From: Fontisphaera persica
GTDB taxonomy: Bacteria; Verrucomicrobiota; Verrucomicrobiia; Limisphaerales; Fontisphaeraceae
Length of the DNA stretch: 64,000 nucleotides
Direction of reading: 5' to 3'
Assembly: GCF_024832785.1 (NCBI RefSeq)
Contig: NZ_CP116615.1
Location: 2,852,001-2,916,000, forward strand
Part shown: piece after piece, positions 42,930-52,082 of the stretch
Numbering within the stretch: the first letter of the stretch is position 1
Layout: every line of letters starts with the position of its first letter
Translations under genes and position numbers: made by a program
Notes under the pieces: model-generated
What the model saw: the letters and a program-made list of their open reading frames with translations, nothing else
Database searches by the model: none
What the model was told of the DNA's origin: nothing

Positions 42930-43478
42930 TTACTGGATGGCGAATTCGGTGATGTAAATTTCCTTCACCAGGTTGGCGCCCAGGGCGTTGTTGAACACGC
43001 TGATCAGCTCGTTGCGAATCAGATTGCGGGCGCCGGGCTTCTCGAGGTCGCTGATGGTTTTGGTGCTCATCACGCCGGCCGCCAAATCCAGCAGCATGTC
43101 GCGATTGGCCTCGATGCGGTCCTTGAAATCGGGCGCGGTGCCGACCAGGGTGTAGTTGGCCATCAAATATCGGGTGCCCACACTGCCGGCAACATTGACC
43201 AGCACCTTGTTCAACTGCACCGTCTGGCGCGGAGTTTTTTCCTGCTTTTTCTTGTCTGTGGCGGGTTCCTCCTGCGCGGCGGCGCCGGCGCCCAGGGCCT
43301 TTTGCAGCTTGGGCAGAAGCAGGAACTGCGTGGTGCAAAAGGCGAGCACCGGCATGAGGATGATGGTGACAATCGCCGGCAGCCACGCCTGCAAGGCGCT
43401 GGCCTTGGGCGCGGGCGCCGCCCCGCCGCCCTTGGCGGGGGCTTCGGCCGGAGCATTTTCAAGTCGGTTGGCAGCCAT
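42930..43478 (-). CDS. fliL: Flagellar basal body-associated protein FliL
   Basis: 182 aa. One N-terminal membrane helix (WLPAIVTIILMPVLAFCTTQFLLL) and a periplasmic domain with KVLVNVAGSVGTRYLMANYTLVG and IRNELISVFNNALGANLVKEIYITEFAIQ, matching FliL. It encircles the stator and supports torque. It lies 8 nt before fliM. Confidence 0.93.
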   Translation of the reverse strand: MAANRLENAPAEAPAKGGGAAPAPKASALQAWLPAIVTIILMPVLAFCTTQFLLLPKLQKALGAGAAAQEEPATDKKKQEKTPRQTVQLNKVLVNVAGSVGTRYLMANYTLVGTAPDFKDRIEANRDMLLDLAAGVMSTKTISDLEKPGARNLIRNELISVFNNALGANLVKEIYITEFAIQ

Positions 43479-43496
43479 GACGACAAGGGAGATGAA

Positions 43497-44348
43497 TTAA
43501 CGTTTGAGATTCACCAGCTCCGACAGCAGCTCGTCGCTGGAGGAAATGATGCGCGCGTTGGCCTGAAAGGCGCGCTGGGTAGTGATGAGCTGGGCAAATT
43601 CGTTGGACAAATCCACATTGCTCAATTCCAGCGCGCCCGCCTCCACCCGCCCCAGCCCCTGGGTGCCAGGCGCCGCCGGCTGGGCCAGCGGGCCGGCCGC
43701 GGCAAGGTTGGCATACAAATTGTTGCCTTCCTTGGTGAGCACCTGCGGGTCCTGGAAGCGCTGCAACAGAATCTGCCCGCGCACAAATTGGGTGCCGTCG
43801 CTCAGCCGCACCGTGATGCGGCCTTCGGCGTCCACCGCGAAATTTTCCACCACGGCGGTGGGGCTGGCCGTAGCCGGCGCGCCGGTGGCATTGATTTGAA
43901 TGTCGCCCAGGGTGGTCAAGCCGCTGTCAGCATAGCCTTGGACGCGCAAGCCCTGGTTGGTGACGAGGTAGCCATTCTGGTCGAGCCGAAAATCGCCGGC
44001 CCGCGTGGCATACGTGGCGCCGGACAGGGAATCCCGCACCAGGAAAAATCCCTCGCCGGAGATGCCCAAATCCGTGGCCACCCCCGTGCGGGTGAGCGCC
44101 CCTTGCAGAAAAGTGTTCTTGATGGCGGCGGTGGTCACGCCCGTGCCCACCTGCATGGCCGGGGTGGCGCTGGTGTTGCCCGAGCCGGGCGCCGCCGGCC
44201 GCAGACTTTGGCTGAAGGCATCCGCAAAGCTGATGCGGGCGGATTTGAAGCCCACGGTGTTGACGTTGGCGATGTTATTGCCAATGACATCCATGCTGGT
44301 CTGAAACTGCTGGATGCCGCTGACGCCGGAGTTGAGGGATCGCATCAT
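43497..44348 (-). CDS. flgE: Flagellar hook protein FlgE, short form
   Basis: 283 aa (ATG at 44348; the second ATG at 44345 is equally likely). N-terminus MMRSLNSGVSGIQQFQTSMDVIGNNIANVNTVGFKSARISFADAF and C-terminus VEAGALELSNVDLSNEFAQLITTQRAFQANARIIS are the hook-class ends. Position after flgD identifies the hook. At under 300 aa the surface D2 domain is minimal compared with the usual 400 or more residues, so the hook would be slim. An extension to 44399 overlaps flgD and lacks homology. Confidence 0.9.
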   Translation of the reverse strand: MMRSLNSGVSGIQQFQTSMDVIGNNIANVNTVGFKSARISFADAFSQSLRPAAPGSGNTSATPAMQVGTGVTTAAIKNTFLQGALTRTGVATDLGISGEGFFLVRDSLSGATYATRAGDFRLDQNGYLVTNQGLRVQGYADSGLTTLGDIQINATGAPATASPTAVVENFAVDAEGRITVRLSDGTQFVRGQILLQRFQDPQVLTKEGNNLYANLAAAGPLAQPAAPGTQGLGRVEAGALELSNVDLSNEFAQLITTQRAFQANARIISSSDELLSELVNLKR

Positions 44349-44358
44349 AACGTTGGAT

Positions 44359-44808
44359 TCAGGATTGAGGGTTGGGATTGGGCGTAAAGAGTGCGACACT
44401 GCGGATTTCGCTCATGTCATAGACCTGGCCGGCCACCACCATCCGCGGGGCGCCATTGTCCCACAACACGGCTTCCACGGGGCCGGAGGTGACTTCGCCG
44501 GATTGAGTCAGCAATTCCACCCGCGCCCCCAGCATGGAATTGGCCAGCAAAAATTGCTGCTCGCTGCGCAGGCGGCTCATCTCCGACTGCATCGAGCGGG
44601 CCTGCTCCAGCGCGCTAAACGAGGCCATTTGCGCAATGAACTCGGTGTCCTTCTGCGGATTCAACGGGTCCTGGGCGGAAAGCTGGGCCACGAGCAGTTT
44701 CAAGAAATCCTCCTGCCCCAGCGTGCGCTGCGGGATGCGCGCCGTGGTGGTGGGGTTTTGATAAGCGGCAGCCGGTGAAGATTGAACGGGGGTCACGGGC
44801 ATAAGCAT
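44359..44808 (-). CDS. flgD: Hook assembly scaffold FlgD
   Basis: 149 aa. The N-terminal motif LGQEDFLKLLVAQLSAQDPLNPQKDTEFIAQMASFSALEQ is diagnostic. The C-terminal Tudor/FnIII part is shortened to about 60 residues (LGARVELLTQSGEVTSGPVEAV). It caps the growing hook and is discarded after completion. Encoded between fliK and flgE. Confidence 0.96.
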   Translation of the reverse strand: MLMPVTPVQSSPAAAYQNPTTTARIPQRTLGQEDFLKLLVAQLSAQDPLNPQKDTEFIAQMASFSALEQARSMQSEMSRLRSEQQFLLANSMLGARVELLTQSGEVTSGPVEAVLWDNGAPRMVVAGQVYDMSEIRSVALFTPNPNPQS

Positions 44809-44817
44809 CTCCTAAGT

Positions 44818-46287
44818 TCAGGCCCACCATTCCCAACCCGTCGGGGTACGGCGTTTTTTGGGGGGTGGATTGCCGGCCAGCGGGGTCAGGGCAGCCCGCG
44901 GAGCGGGTGGTTCTTCCACGGCGGAGTTTTCCGGAGAACGTTGGGGCGGGCGGTCTGCGCCCCATTGTCCGGCCTGAGGGTGGAAGGAGGAATATTTCAA
45001 AGGCTCGACCACAATGTTTTGATCCGCCAACACTCGTTGCAAATCGCCCCAGGATGATTGCAGCCAGGCGCCGTCTCCACTTTGCAGCCGCGCCTCGGCA
45101 TACACCCGCCCCGCGACCACCATCAACCGCAGGTGCAATGCGGTGTCTGCATCCGGGCGAATCAGCACCGACATGGAATCGGCCTTGAAATGGAGCAACT
45201 CCACCGCCATTTCCTGAATTTCCGTGGCCACCCGCGCCAGGCGCGCGGGATGCGCTGGCGTACCGTGCGCCAAACCTTCGGCAGCCGCCATATCCCCCAC
45301 GATGCCCGGCATGGCCGAGCCATTCACGGCGTGGGCGGGCGCCGTCGGCGCGGGGTGAGTCAGTTCCGGCGGTTGGGCCGCCCGAAAAGGATTGGCCGCG
45401 CCTTCTCCGTTTTCTTTCTGGGGCGCGGCCCCGGTCTCCCCACCAATCGAGGCGGAAAGATGCTGAGGCACAGTTGCCGAGTCCGGCTGGACGGCTGGAA
45501 CTTTTTGCAGGCCGTTGGCGGCAAGCTTTTCCGATTCCACGTGCGTCACCATACGCTCGGGAGGTAGAGCAGAACTGATGCCAGCCCTTGGACTGGGGGT
45601 AAAGCTGGGCATTTCCGGGGTGGTCGGCTCATCGCAAACAGCCGCTTGTGGGAGTTCCGGCCCATGGCCCTCCATGGACTCGGCGGCGCCGCCTGCCGGA
45701 GCGGGGGCAGAGGCTGCGGCGCGATGGGGGCCAAAACGGGTAATGGCTTGCTCAGGGACTTCCTTTCCCGGCTGGATTTCTGCAGCCGGCGTCAAGTCCG
45801 GCTCCAAAGCCGGGGAAGCGTCCGATGTTGGGCCGGGCGGGTGAACCGTAGCCGTCGTAGCAGTATTTGCAGGCATGGTGTCCATAAGGACAGCCCCGGG
45901 TAAAGCCTCAGGCGTGGCGGGTATTTCCCGGCTGGGAGAGGGGTGGGAATATTGTGCTTGGGCAGTGGAGAAAACTTCCGCTGTAGGCCCGGGTGGAATC
46001 GGCAATGGAACCGGTGGCACTATCAACGGCAGGCCGGCTTCCTGCGCCACCGTCTGCAATTCCAACAAGGAAATGCAGTCTGGTTCCGTGTGGGGCGTGG
46101 CCGGCGCAGGGTCACCGGCATTTTCCAAAATGGCTTCTGGTGGACTGCCCTTTGCGGGCAGGCACGCCAGCAAAAGCTGCCAGAAGCCCAAACTGGCCTC
46201 GGCGGGCGGGATGGCCTGCGCCACCGCCCCCTCCCCGGTTTGGAGGACGGGGCGAGCCGGCGGCGAAGCTTGCCCCACAGTGGTCAT
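44818..46287 (-). CDS. fliK: Hook-length control protein FliK
   Basis: 489 aa. The first about 350 residues are low-complexity Pro/Ala/Glu-rich, as expected for the molecular ruler. The C-terminal domain (about residues 375-460) reads VELLHFKADSMSVLIRPDADTALHLRLMVVAGRVYAEARLQSG, a Flg_hook domain that contacts FlhB. It overlaps the upstream motE-like gene by 4 nt. Assignment of the N-terminal half rests on context. Confidence 0.88.
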   Translation of the reverse strand: MTTVGQASPPARPVLQTGEGAVAQAIPPAEASLGFWQLLLACLPAKGSPPEAILENAGDPAPATPHTEPDCISLLELQTVAQEAGLPLIVPPVPLPIPPGPTAEVFSTAQAQYSHPSPSREIPATPEALPGAVLMDTMPANTATTATVHPPGPTSDASPALEPDLTPAAEIQPGKEVPEQAITRFGPHRAAASAPAPAGGAAESMEGHGPELPQAAVCDEPTTPEMPSFTPSPRAGISSALPPERMVTHVESEKLAANGLQKVPAVQPDSATVPQHLSASIGGETGAAPQKENGEGAANPFRAAQPPELTHPAPTAPAHAVNGSAMPGIVGDMAAAEGLAHGTPAHPARLARVATEIQEMAVELLHFKADSMSVLIRPDADTALHLRLMVVAGRVYAEARLQSGDGAWLQSSWGDLQRVLADQNIVVEPLKYSSFHPQAGQWGADRPPQRSPENSAVEEPPAPRAALTPLAGNPPPKKRRTPTGWEWWA

Positions 46288-46892
46288 GGACGAGGTGTGT
46301 TGCCGGTGGCGCTGCGCACGCGGGTCAGGCGCAACTGGTCGGTAATATCCGCGGCGCGCCGCGCGTCATTGGTGCCGCCCTTGCCCAGGCTTTCCAGGAT
46401 GGCCGCGGTCTCGGCCTCCTTCATGAAACTGAAGATTTTCACAATCATTTCGTCCGGCAGCTCGCGCACAATGGTGGCGGCGCCTTCGGGGGTCATGGCG
46501 GTATAGACTTTGGCCAGTTTTTTGAGATTCGCCGTTTCCTCTTCCTTGATGGTCACGATGTTTTTATCCAGCTCCACCTGCATGCGATGAACCAACTGGG
46601 TAATTTGGTTGATTTCGGCCCGCTCGGCCTGCAGGCGCGCTGCCAGCTCCTGAAGCTGGTGTTCTTTACGGGCAAGCAGTTCTTTCTCACTGCGCAGCTC
46701 GGCCATGAGCTGGTCCAGCTCCGGGTTGACGAAATGCCAGGAGGGGCCGTCCACCACGGCGCCCGTCTCACGGGGCAGCGCGCCAATCTGCCGGGCGACC
46801 CGGCCCGGCTCCAATAGAACAAGGGTGGTGACCAGAAAACAAATGGCCCCGGCCAGGGGGGTGACCAGGCGTTGGATGAGGAGGGGGTTCAT
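46284..46892 (-). CDS. MotE-like protein with coiled coil and MgtE-N-like domain
   Basis: 202 aa. A single N-terminal membrane helix (VTPLAGAICFLVTTLVLLEPG), a coiled coil (about residues 55-120), and a helical C-terminus (YTAMTPEGAATIVRELPDEMIVKIFSFMKEAETAAILESL) that resembles the MgtE N-terminal repeats. This is the architecture of MotE (MotC chaperone) and FliG-like proteins in flagellar operons. It follows fliJ with a 4-nt overlap. Confidence 0.8.
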   Translation of the reverse strand: MNPLLIQRLVTPLAGAICFLVTTLVLLEPGRVARQIGALPRETGAVVDGPSWHFVNPELDQLMAELRSEKELLARKEHQLQELAARLQAERAEINQITQLVHRMQVELDKNIVTIKEEETANLKKLAKVYTAMTPEGAATIVRELPDEMIVKIFSFMKEAETAAILESLGKGGTNDARRAADITDQLRLTRVRSATGNTPRP

Positions 46893-47380
46893 AAGCTCAG
46901 GGAATCGGCGGCCATCGCCTCGGTGGCCCGCAGGGTTTCACCCTGGGACAAGAAACGCAAGGTGGCCAGTTCATCGAGTTGTTTCTGTTCTTCCCGCGCC
47001 AGCGCCAGCTCGTACTGCCGCCATTGGCGCTGCCGCAATTTTTCGACGGCCTCGCGCTGGCGGCGGGCCACGGCCAGGCGCGCCCAGGCCGCGGAGGTTT
47101 GTTCGCGGGCCTGTTGCAGGGCGGTTTCGGCCTGGCCACAACGCTCTTCCAGCAGCGCGCACCAATGCTGCCCATGCACCAGCCAGAGAGCCGGGGCGCC
47201 GGACGCCTCAAGCTCGCGCTGCCGCCGCCAGCCCTCTTCCAGATTCTGGCGGGCCTGCTGCAAAGCCGCCTCGGCCTGCTGGCGCGCGCGCAGACACCGT
47301 CCGTATGCCTCAAGAGCCTGGCGCTCCTGTTGCTGGCGCACCACGTGGACGGCTTGGAGGGTGAAACGAAATTTTTTCAT
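46889..47380 (-). CDS. fliJ: Flagellar export protein FliJ
   Basis: 163 aa, one long coiled-coil, Gln/Arg/Ala-rich; starts MKKFRFTLQAVHVVRQQQERQALEAY, typical for FliJ, which is the central stalk of the FliI ATPase ring. It sits 3 nt after fliI. Confidence 0.92.
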   Translation of the reverse strand: MKKFRFTLQAVHVVRQQQERQALEAYGRCLRARQQAEAALQQARQNLEEGWRRQRELEASGAPALWLVHGQHWCALLEERCGQAETALQQAREQTSAAWARLAVARRQREAVEKLRQRQWRQYELALAREEQKQLDELATLRFLSQGETLRATEAMAADSLSL

Positions 47381-47383
47381 GGT

Positions 47384-48748
47384 TTATGCCGGGCGGCCGG
47401 GTTCTTTGAGAAGTTCGGCGAGCCGCCGCCAGCTTTCCGCGGCGGCCACCCCTTCCCCCACCGCCTGACGCAGGAATTGGTTGAGCGGCTCGCGCAGGCG
47501 GATGGCGCGGTCAATGTCGGGATTGCTGCCGGCGGGGTAGGCGCCAATGTTGATTAAATCCTGGTTGCGGCGGTACACCGCCAGCGCCTCGCGGGCCTGG
47601 CCCGCCAGCGCCAATTGCTCCGGGGTTAACAAATCGCGCACCAGGCGGCTGACGCTGTCGAGCACTTCAATGGCCGGGTAATGATTTTGGGACGCCAAAT
47701 CACGAGACAGCACAATGTGCCCGTCCAAGATTGAGCGCACCGAGTCGGCGATGGGGTCATTCATGTCGTCCGCCTCCACCAGGACGGTGAACAAACCAGT
47801 GATGGAGCCTTTTTCACCCGTGCCGGCGCGCTCCAGGAGCTGCGGCAGCAGCGAAAAGACCGAGGGCGTATAACCGCGCGTGGCCGGAGGCTCGCCCACC
47901 GCCAGGCCAATTTCCCGCTGGGCCATGGCAAAGCGCGTGACCGAGTCCATCATCAACAGCACATTGCGCCCGGTGTCCCGGAAGTATTCTGCAATGGCCG
48001 TGGCCAGGAAGGCGCCTTTCAGGCGCGCCAGGGCGGGTTGGTCGGAAGTGGCGACGACGACAATGGATTTGCGGCGTCCTTTTTCGTCCAAATCCTTTTC
48101 CAAAAACTCGCGGACTTCGCGGCCACGCTCGCCCACCAGCGCGATGACGTTCACATCGGCCTCGGCGTGGCTGGCAATCATGCCCAGCAGGGTGGACTTG
48201 CCCACCCCGCTGCCAGCAAAAATCCCCAGGCGCTGTCCGCGGCCGCAAGGGACGAAGGTATCGAGGGCTTTGATGCCGGTTTGGAAGACGTGCTGGATGC
48301 GCTGGCGGCGCAAGGGATGCGGGGGTGGCAGGTGCAAGCCCACCTTCACGCCATCCGGCAGGGGGCCACGGCCATCCAAGGGACGGCCCAGACCATCAAT
48401 CACCCGGCCCATGAGGGCTTCACTCACGGAGGCCTGCAACGGATGCCCCAAGGCCACCACTTCGCTGCCGGGGTGAATGCCGTGCACTTCCCCCAACGGC
48501 ATGAGGAGCAGGTGATGATTGCGAAACCCCACCACCTCAGCCAGCGTGGTGCCATCCTTGCGGGCGGACTCGATGCAGCAGACTTCCCCCACGGCGGCCA
48601 GCGGGCCTTCGGATTCAATCACCAGCCCCACCACCTGCACCACGCGGCCGCGGCTTTCAAAGTGGCGCACCTGCCGGGCGCGCGCGGCCAGGGCCTGCAA
48701 GCGCCGGGCGGGCGAGTTGTGGGCCAGGTCTGGGTCAAGCCGGTTCAT
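47384..48748 (-). CDS. fliI: Flagellum-specific ATPase FliI
   Basis: 454 aa from ATG 48748, which overlaps the fliH stop by 14 nt. The ATP synthase beta-like core has Walker A GIFAGSGVGKSTLLGMIA, the FliI segment GEPPATRGYTPSVFSLLPQLLERAG and VEADDMNDPIADSVRSILDGHIVLSR. It energises export with FliH and FliJ. The frame extends to 48799, inside fliH. Confidence 0.97.
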   Translation of the reverse strand: MNRLDPDLAHNSPARRLQALAARARQVRHFESRGRVVQVVGLVIESEGPLAAVGEVCCIESARKDGTTLAEVVGFRNHHLLLMPLGEVHGIHPGSEVVALGHPLQASVSEALMGRVIDGLGRPLDGRGPLPDGVKVGLHLPPPHPLRRQRIQHVFQTGIKALDTFVPCGRGQRLGIFAGSGVGKSTLLGMIASHAEADVNVIALVGERGREVREFLEKDLDEKGRRKSIVVVATSDQPALARLKGAFLATAIAEYFRDTGRNVLLMMDSVTRFAMAQREIGLAVGEPPATRGYTPSVFSLLPQLLERAGTGEKGSITGLFTVLVEADDMNDPIADSVRSILDGHIVLSRDLASQNHYPAIEVLDSVSRLVRDLLTPEQLALAGQAREALAVYRRNQDLINIGAYPAGSNPDIDRAIRLREPLNQFLRQAVGEGVAAAESWRRLAELLKEPGRPA

Positions 48749-49328
48749 GCAGCAAGGTTTGTTTGACCATTTGCAGACGAGTCTCCCGCCGCGCATCAAT
48801 CAGCCCAAAGCGCGTCTTGACCAGGCAGCCGCCGCGGCTTACCTCGGGCGATTTGACAAATTGCAGGACATCCATGCCCCCGGCGGGCAGGAGCAGCGGG
48901 GAATTGACCTGTTGCAGCAGGGCCAAGTCGTCGGGATGCAGGCACACTTGAATTTCCGTGGCCTCCTCAACCTGCGCCAGGGCGTCGCGCACGGCGGCCT
49001 CGACCATGGCCGGGGTGATGGGCAGGCCCGCCACCAGTTTCTGGGCCACTTCGAGGGCCAGCTCCACGAGGGCATTTTCGCACTCACGGGCCACCCGCGG
49101 CACCACCTGGCGCAGGCTCTCCAGGACGCCGTTCTGCAGTTCAATCAGCTCCGCCCGCTGCCGCAAAAGCTGCTCGCTGAGCGCCTTTTCGCCGTCGCGC
49201 CGGCCGCGCTGGTAGGCGGCCTCCTCGCGGGCGCGCACCTCGGCCTCCGAAGGGCCGGAGGCCGGTTGCGCCCGGCAGACCTCCAGCAGGGGGCGGTCCA
49301 GCTCAAGCGTTTGTTGCCATCGCTTCAT
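48735..49328 (-). CDS. fliH: Flagellar assembly protein FliH
   Basis: 197 aa from ATG 49328, overlapping fliG by 26 nt. Charged N-terminal helix with repeated Arg/Glu (SEAEVRAREEAAYQRGRRDGEKALSEQ), a V-ATPase-E-like C-terminal domain (VEAAVRDALAQVEEATEIQVCLHPDDLALLQQ) and the GGCLVKTRFGLIDARRETRL end. It regulates FliI. The Gly-rich glycine-zipper repeats of some FliH proteins are absent. Confidence 0.9.
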   Translation of the reverse strand: MKRWQQTLELDRPLLEVCRAQPASGPSEAEVRAREEAAYQRGRRDGEKALSEQLLRQRAELIELQNGVLESLRQVVPRVARECENALVELALEVAQKLVAGLPITPAMVEAAVRDALAQVEEATEIQVCLHPDDLALLQQVNSPLLLPAGGMDVLQFVKSPEVSRGGCLVKTRFGLIDARRETRLQMVKQTLLHEPA

Positions 49329-50403
49329 TGCGGCTGCTTTGCAAGATTTCCACCAAATCCAGCTCGCCTTCGGCCTCAAGCCGGCGCACCACTTCGATGA
49401 TGCGGCTCTGGGCGGCCTGGACTTCCTTGGCCTTGACGGTGCCGAGGAAGTTGATTTCTTCGTTGACGGTCTCGGCCGCGCGGCGGCTGACCCCCGCGAG
49501 CAATTTTTTCTTGAGCGTTTCGGACGCGTTTTTCAGGGCCATGGCCAGGTCGCGCAAGTCCACCTCGCGCATGATTTTCTGAAGGGAGGTGTTGTCCAGC
49601 AGCGCCAGGTCATTGAAGGTGAACATCTTGGCGCGGATATCCTCGGCCAGGGCGGCGTTTTGCTCCGTCAAAGCGTTGAGAATGGCGCGGCTCAGGTCGC
49701 GGTCCATCGCGTTCAACAAATCCGCGGCGGCGCGCAGGCCGGCGGCGGCAGCCACCCCGCGCCGGGCCACGCCCGCCGGCCCCAGTTTGCGGGCCAGCAT
49801 CTGGGCCAGTTGCTCCACCGTATCCTGCGGGGCGCTGGTCAGGGTGGCCAGCCGCTCCACCACGCGGGCCGGCAGGGGCTCGGGAAGATTTTTGAGGACT
49901 TCGGCGGCCCGCTCATTGGGCAGATGGCTGATGACCAGGGCAATGGTCTGGGGGGTCTCATGCCGCAGCAAATTGGCCAGGGCCTGGGTATCCATGGCGC
50001 GAATTGGCTCCCACACCGGCGTGGACGCCGCCGCGGACGGCGCCACACGGCTCAATATCGCCTCGGCCTGCACTGCTCCCAGGGCTTTTTCCAGAATGGC
50101 GCGGGTGGAGGCCACCCCGCCCGCCACGCCCGAGGCCGCGCTGACCGCCAACGACATGAATTCTTTCATGATCAGGGTCTGCACCTCTCCGCTGATGAAA
50201 GGCAGGCGGGCCATTTCGGCGGTGATTAACTCCACTTCCTTTGGCTCAAAACGCCGCAGGATTTCGCCCGCTGTCTCCGGCCCCAGCATCAGCAAAAACG
50301 CCGCCAGGCGCTGGACTTTGGGCATCTTCAGAAATTCCGCCTCCGCCGGCGTGACCGCCGGGGCCGGCGCAGTGCCCGGGGATGTGGGTTCAGCTTCGGC
50401 CAT
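49303..50403 (-). CDS. fliG: Flagellar motor switch protein FliG
   Basis: 366 aa. N-domain AAFLLMLGPETAGEILRRFEPKEVELITAEMARL, the middle domain ETPQTIALVISHLPNERAAEVLKNLPEPL, and the C-terminal torque domain MFTFNDLALLDNTSLQKIMREVDLRDLAMALKNASETLKKKLLAG with the conserved charged helix. It couples stator force to the C-ring and binds FliF. Confidence 0.98.
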   Translation of the reverse strand: MAEAEPTSPGTAPAPAVTPAEAEFLKMPKVQRLAAFLLMLGPETAGEILRRFEPKEVELITAEMARLPFISGEVQTLIMKEFMSLAVSAASGVAGGVASTRAILEKALGAVQAEAILSRVAPSAAASTPVWEPIRAMDTQALANLLRHETPQTIALVISHLPNERAAEVLKNLPEPLPARVVERLATLTSAPQDTVEQLAQMLARKLGPAGVARRGVAAAAGLRAAADLLNAMDRDLSRAILNALTEQNAALAEDIRAKMFTFNDLALLDNTSLQKIMREVDLRDLAMALKNASETLKKKLLAGVSRRAAETVNEEINFLGTVKAKEVQAAQSRIIEVVRRLEAEGELDLVEILQSSRNEAMATNA

Positions 50404-50408
50404 GATGC

Positions 50409-52079
50409 TTAATCGTTAGCGCGGCCCCGCAGCATCCAGGCGCGAATGGCCTGGGACATGTTGTCGGGATTTTCGCGTATCAGTTGGTTCAAGGCTTCGA
50501 CACTCAAAACTTCCTCTTCCGGAGCTTGGCCGCGCGCCAGTACCGGTTTGGCGCGGACGCCACCGGGTTTGCCGTGCCCATTGCCGTGGCCGTTGCCATG
50601 CCCGTTGCCGTGTCCGTTGCCGTGGCCATACCCCAGCGGGACACCCAGGGGAATGGCTTCATCAGCCGTGCGGCGGAGCATCCGGAAGAACAGGGCCAGC
50701 ACCACCAGCGCCAGCGCGGGATAGGCCAGCTTGGGCAGCAAATCCATCCAGAACTGCCGCCGCTCCTGCTGCTGCAACTGTTGGGCCACCTCCACCTCCA
50801 GGGCATCGTTGAACGGCATTTCCTCCAACACAATTTCATCCCGGCGCTGGGGGTCCGCCTCCACGATGCCCAGCGCACTCTGCACAATGCGGCGCAATTT
50901 CTGCAATTCTTCCGGCGTCCGCGGCTCCACCACGCGATTGGTGCCGCTGCCGGAAGTGCGGGCGGCGATGAACACCGCCGCGCTGAGCCGCTTGATGCCG
51001 CCGGCCAGTTGCGTCATGTTGCTGGTGGTCCGGCTGAATTCGTACTGGTTGTTGGTGGTCTTTTTCTTGGTGGTGGACTTGTTGATGGAGGCAGTGGAAG
51101 CGGTGGTGGTGGCATTGGTGTCGGTCACTGCGTTGGCGCTGACTCCCGGCACGCCGCCCGGCCCGCCGGCGTTGGTGGTGTCGGTGCTTTCGTCATTCAA
51201 GGTGGAGACGCGAATCACCTGGCTGTCCGGGTCCAGCTTCTCTTCCGTCCGGGTCAGACTGTCAAAATTGATGTCGGCGGAAACCCGGACCACGGCCTGC
51301 CCCGGCCCAAGCACCTTTTCCAGCATCCCTTCCGCCTTCTTGGACAGATAAGACTCGAGATTTTTGCGGGCGGCGAGCTGGGTGGCCGTCAAGCCGGCCA
51401 CGGAATCGCCCTCGGCCTCCTGCGAGAGCACGTTGCCGCGGTTGTCCACCACGCTGACGCGGCTGGCCTGCAAACCTTCCACCGCATTGGCCACCAAAAA
51501 TTGAATCGCGCTCACCGACGAGGCCGAAAGCTGAGCCAGTCCCTTGGTCTTAATAAATACCGACGCCGTGGGCCGCCGGGAGTTGTCCGCCAGCAACCGG
51601 TTTTCCGGGATGACAATCATGACGCGGGCCGCCTCCACTTCATCCAACTGGCTGATGGTCCGCGCCAGCTCGCCCTGCAACGCGCGCAGGTAATTGGCGC
51701 GCTGGACGAAGTCCGAGATGCCGAAGTTGGGTTTGTCGAATATCTCGAAGCCCACGCCCGATTCATTTTTGGGGAGGCCCTTGGCCGCCAGTTGCATGCG
51801 CACCTGATGGACTTTGGCCGCCGGCACGTAGATGGAGCCCTGCCCGGTGCGGTAGGGGATTTTGGCATCGTCAAGGGCCGCGAGGACCTTGGCCGCCTCG
51901 GCATCCTCCAGACGGCCATAGAGCAGGGCGTAGTCGGTGCGGCTGCTCCACAAGACCATGCTCACCAGGCCGCCCACCACCACCGCGCCGGCGAGCACCA
52001 CGCTGATGCGCTGGTTGAGTCCCAGTTGTTTCCAGATGGCCGCCAACTGGCGGCCCAGTTGAGCCAGAGCGACATTCAT
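50409..52079 (-). CDS. fliF: Flagellar MS-ring protein FliF with GHGN repeat
   Basis: 556 aa. N-terminal membrane helix (ISVVLAGAVVVGGLVSMVLWS), ring-building motifs (GFEIFDKPNFGISDFVQRANYLRALQGELARTI; ASVFIKTKG; AIQFLVANAVEGL), a second membrane helix (LLPKLAYPALALVVLALFFRML), then the FliG-binding tail ending ENPDNMSQAIRAWMLRGRAND. Between the last helix and the tail, about residues 481-503 are five GHGN repeats, encoded by a 12-bp tandem array at 50571-50632. Such a His-rich linker is unusual and could bind metal or be slippage expansion. Confidence 0.96.
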   Translation of the reverse strand: MNVALAQLGRQLAAIWKQLGLNQRISVVLAGAVVVGGLVSMVLWSSRTDYALLYGRLEDAEAAKVLAALDDAKIPYRTGQGSIYVPAAKVHQVRMQLAAKGLPKNESGVGFEIFDKPNFGISDFVQRANYLRALQGELARTISQLDEVEAARVMIVIPENRLLADNSRRPTASVFIKTKGLAQLSASSVSAIQFLVANAVEGLQASRVSVVDNRGNVLSQEAEGDSVAGLTATQLAARKNLESYLSKKAEGMLEKVLGPGQAVVRVSADINFDSLTRTEEKLDPDSQVIRVSTLNDESTDTTNAGGPGGVPGVSANAVTDTNATTTASTASINKSTTKKKTTNNQYEFSRTTSNMTQLAGGIKRLSAAVFIAARTSGSGTNRVVEPRTPEELQKLRRIVQSALGIVEADPQRRDEIVLEEMPFNDALEVEVAQQLQQQERRQFWMDLLPKLAYPALALVVLALFFRMLRRTADEAIPLGVPLGYGHGNGHGNGHGNGHGNGHGKPGGVRAKPVLARGQAPEEEVLSVEALNQLIRENPDNMSQAIRAWMLRGRAND

Positions 52080-52082
52080 GGC

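Noticed and set aside
42922-43386. Upstream extension of fliM
   Set aside because: It overlaps fliL in another frame and adds low-complexity Arg/Gly/His sequence; the ATG at 42921 fits FliM.
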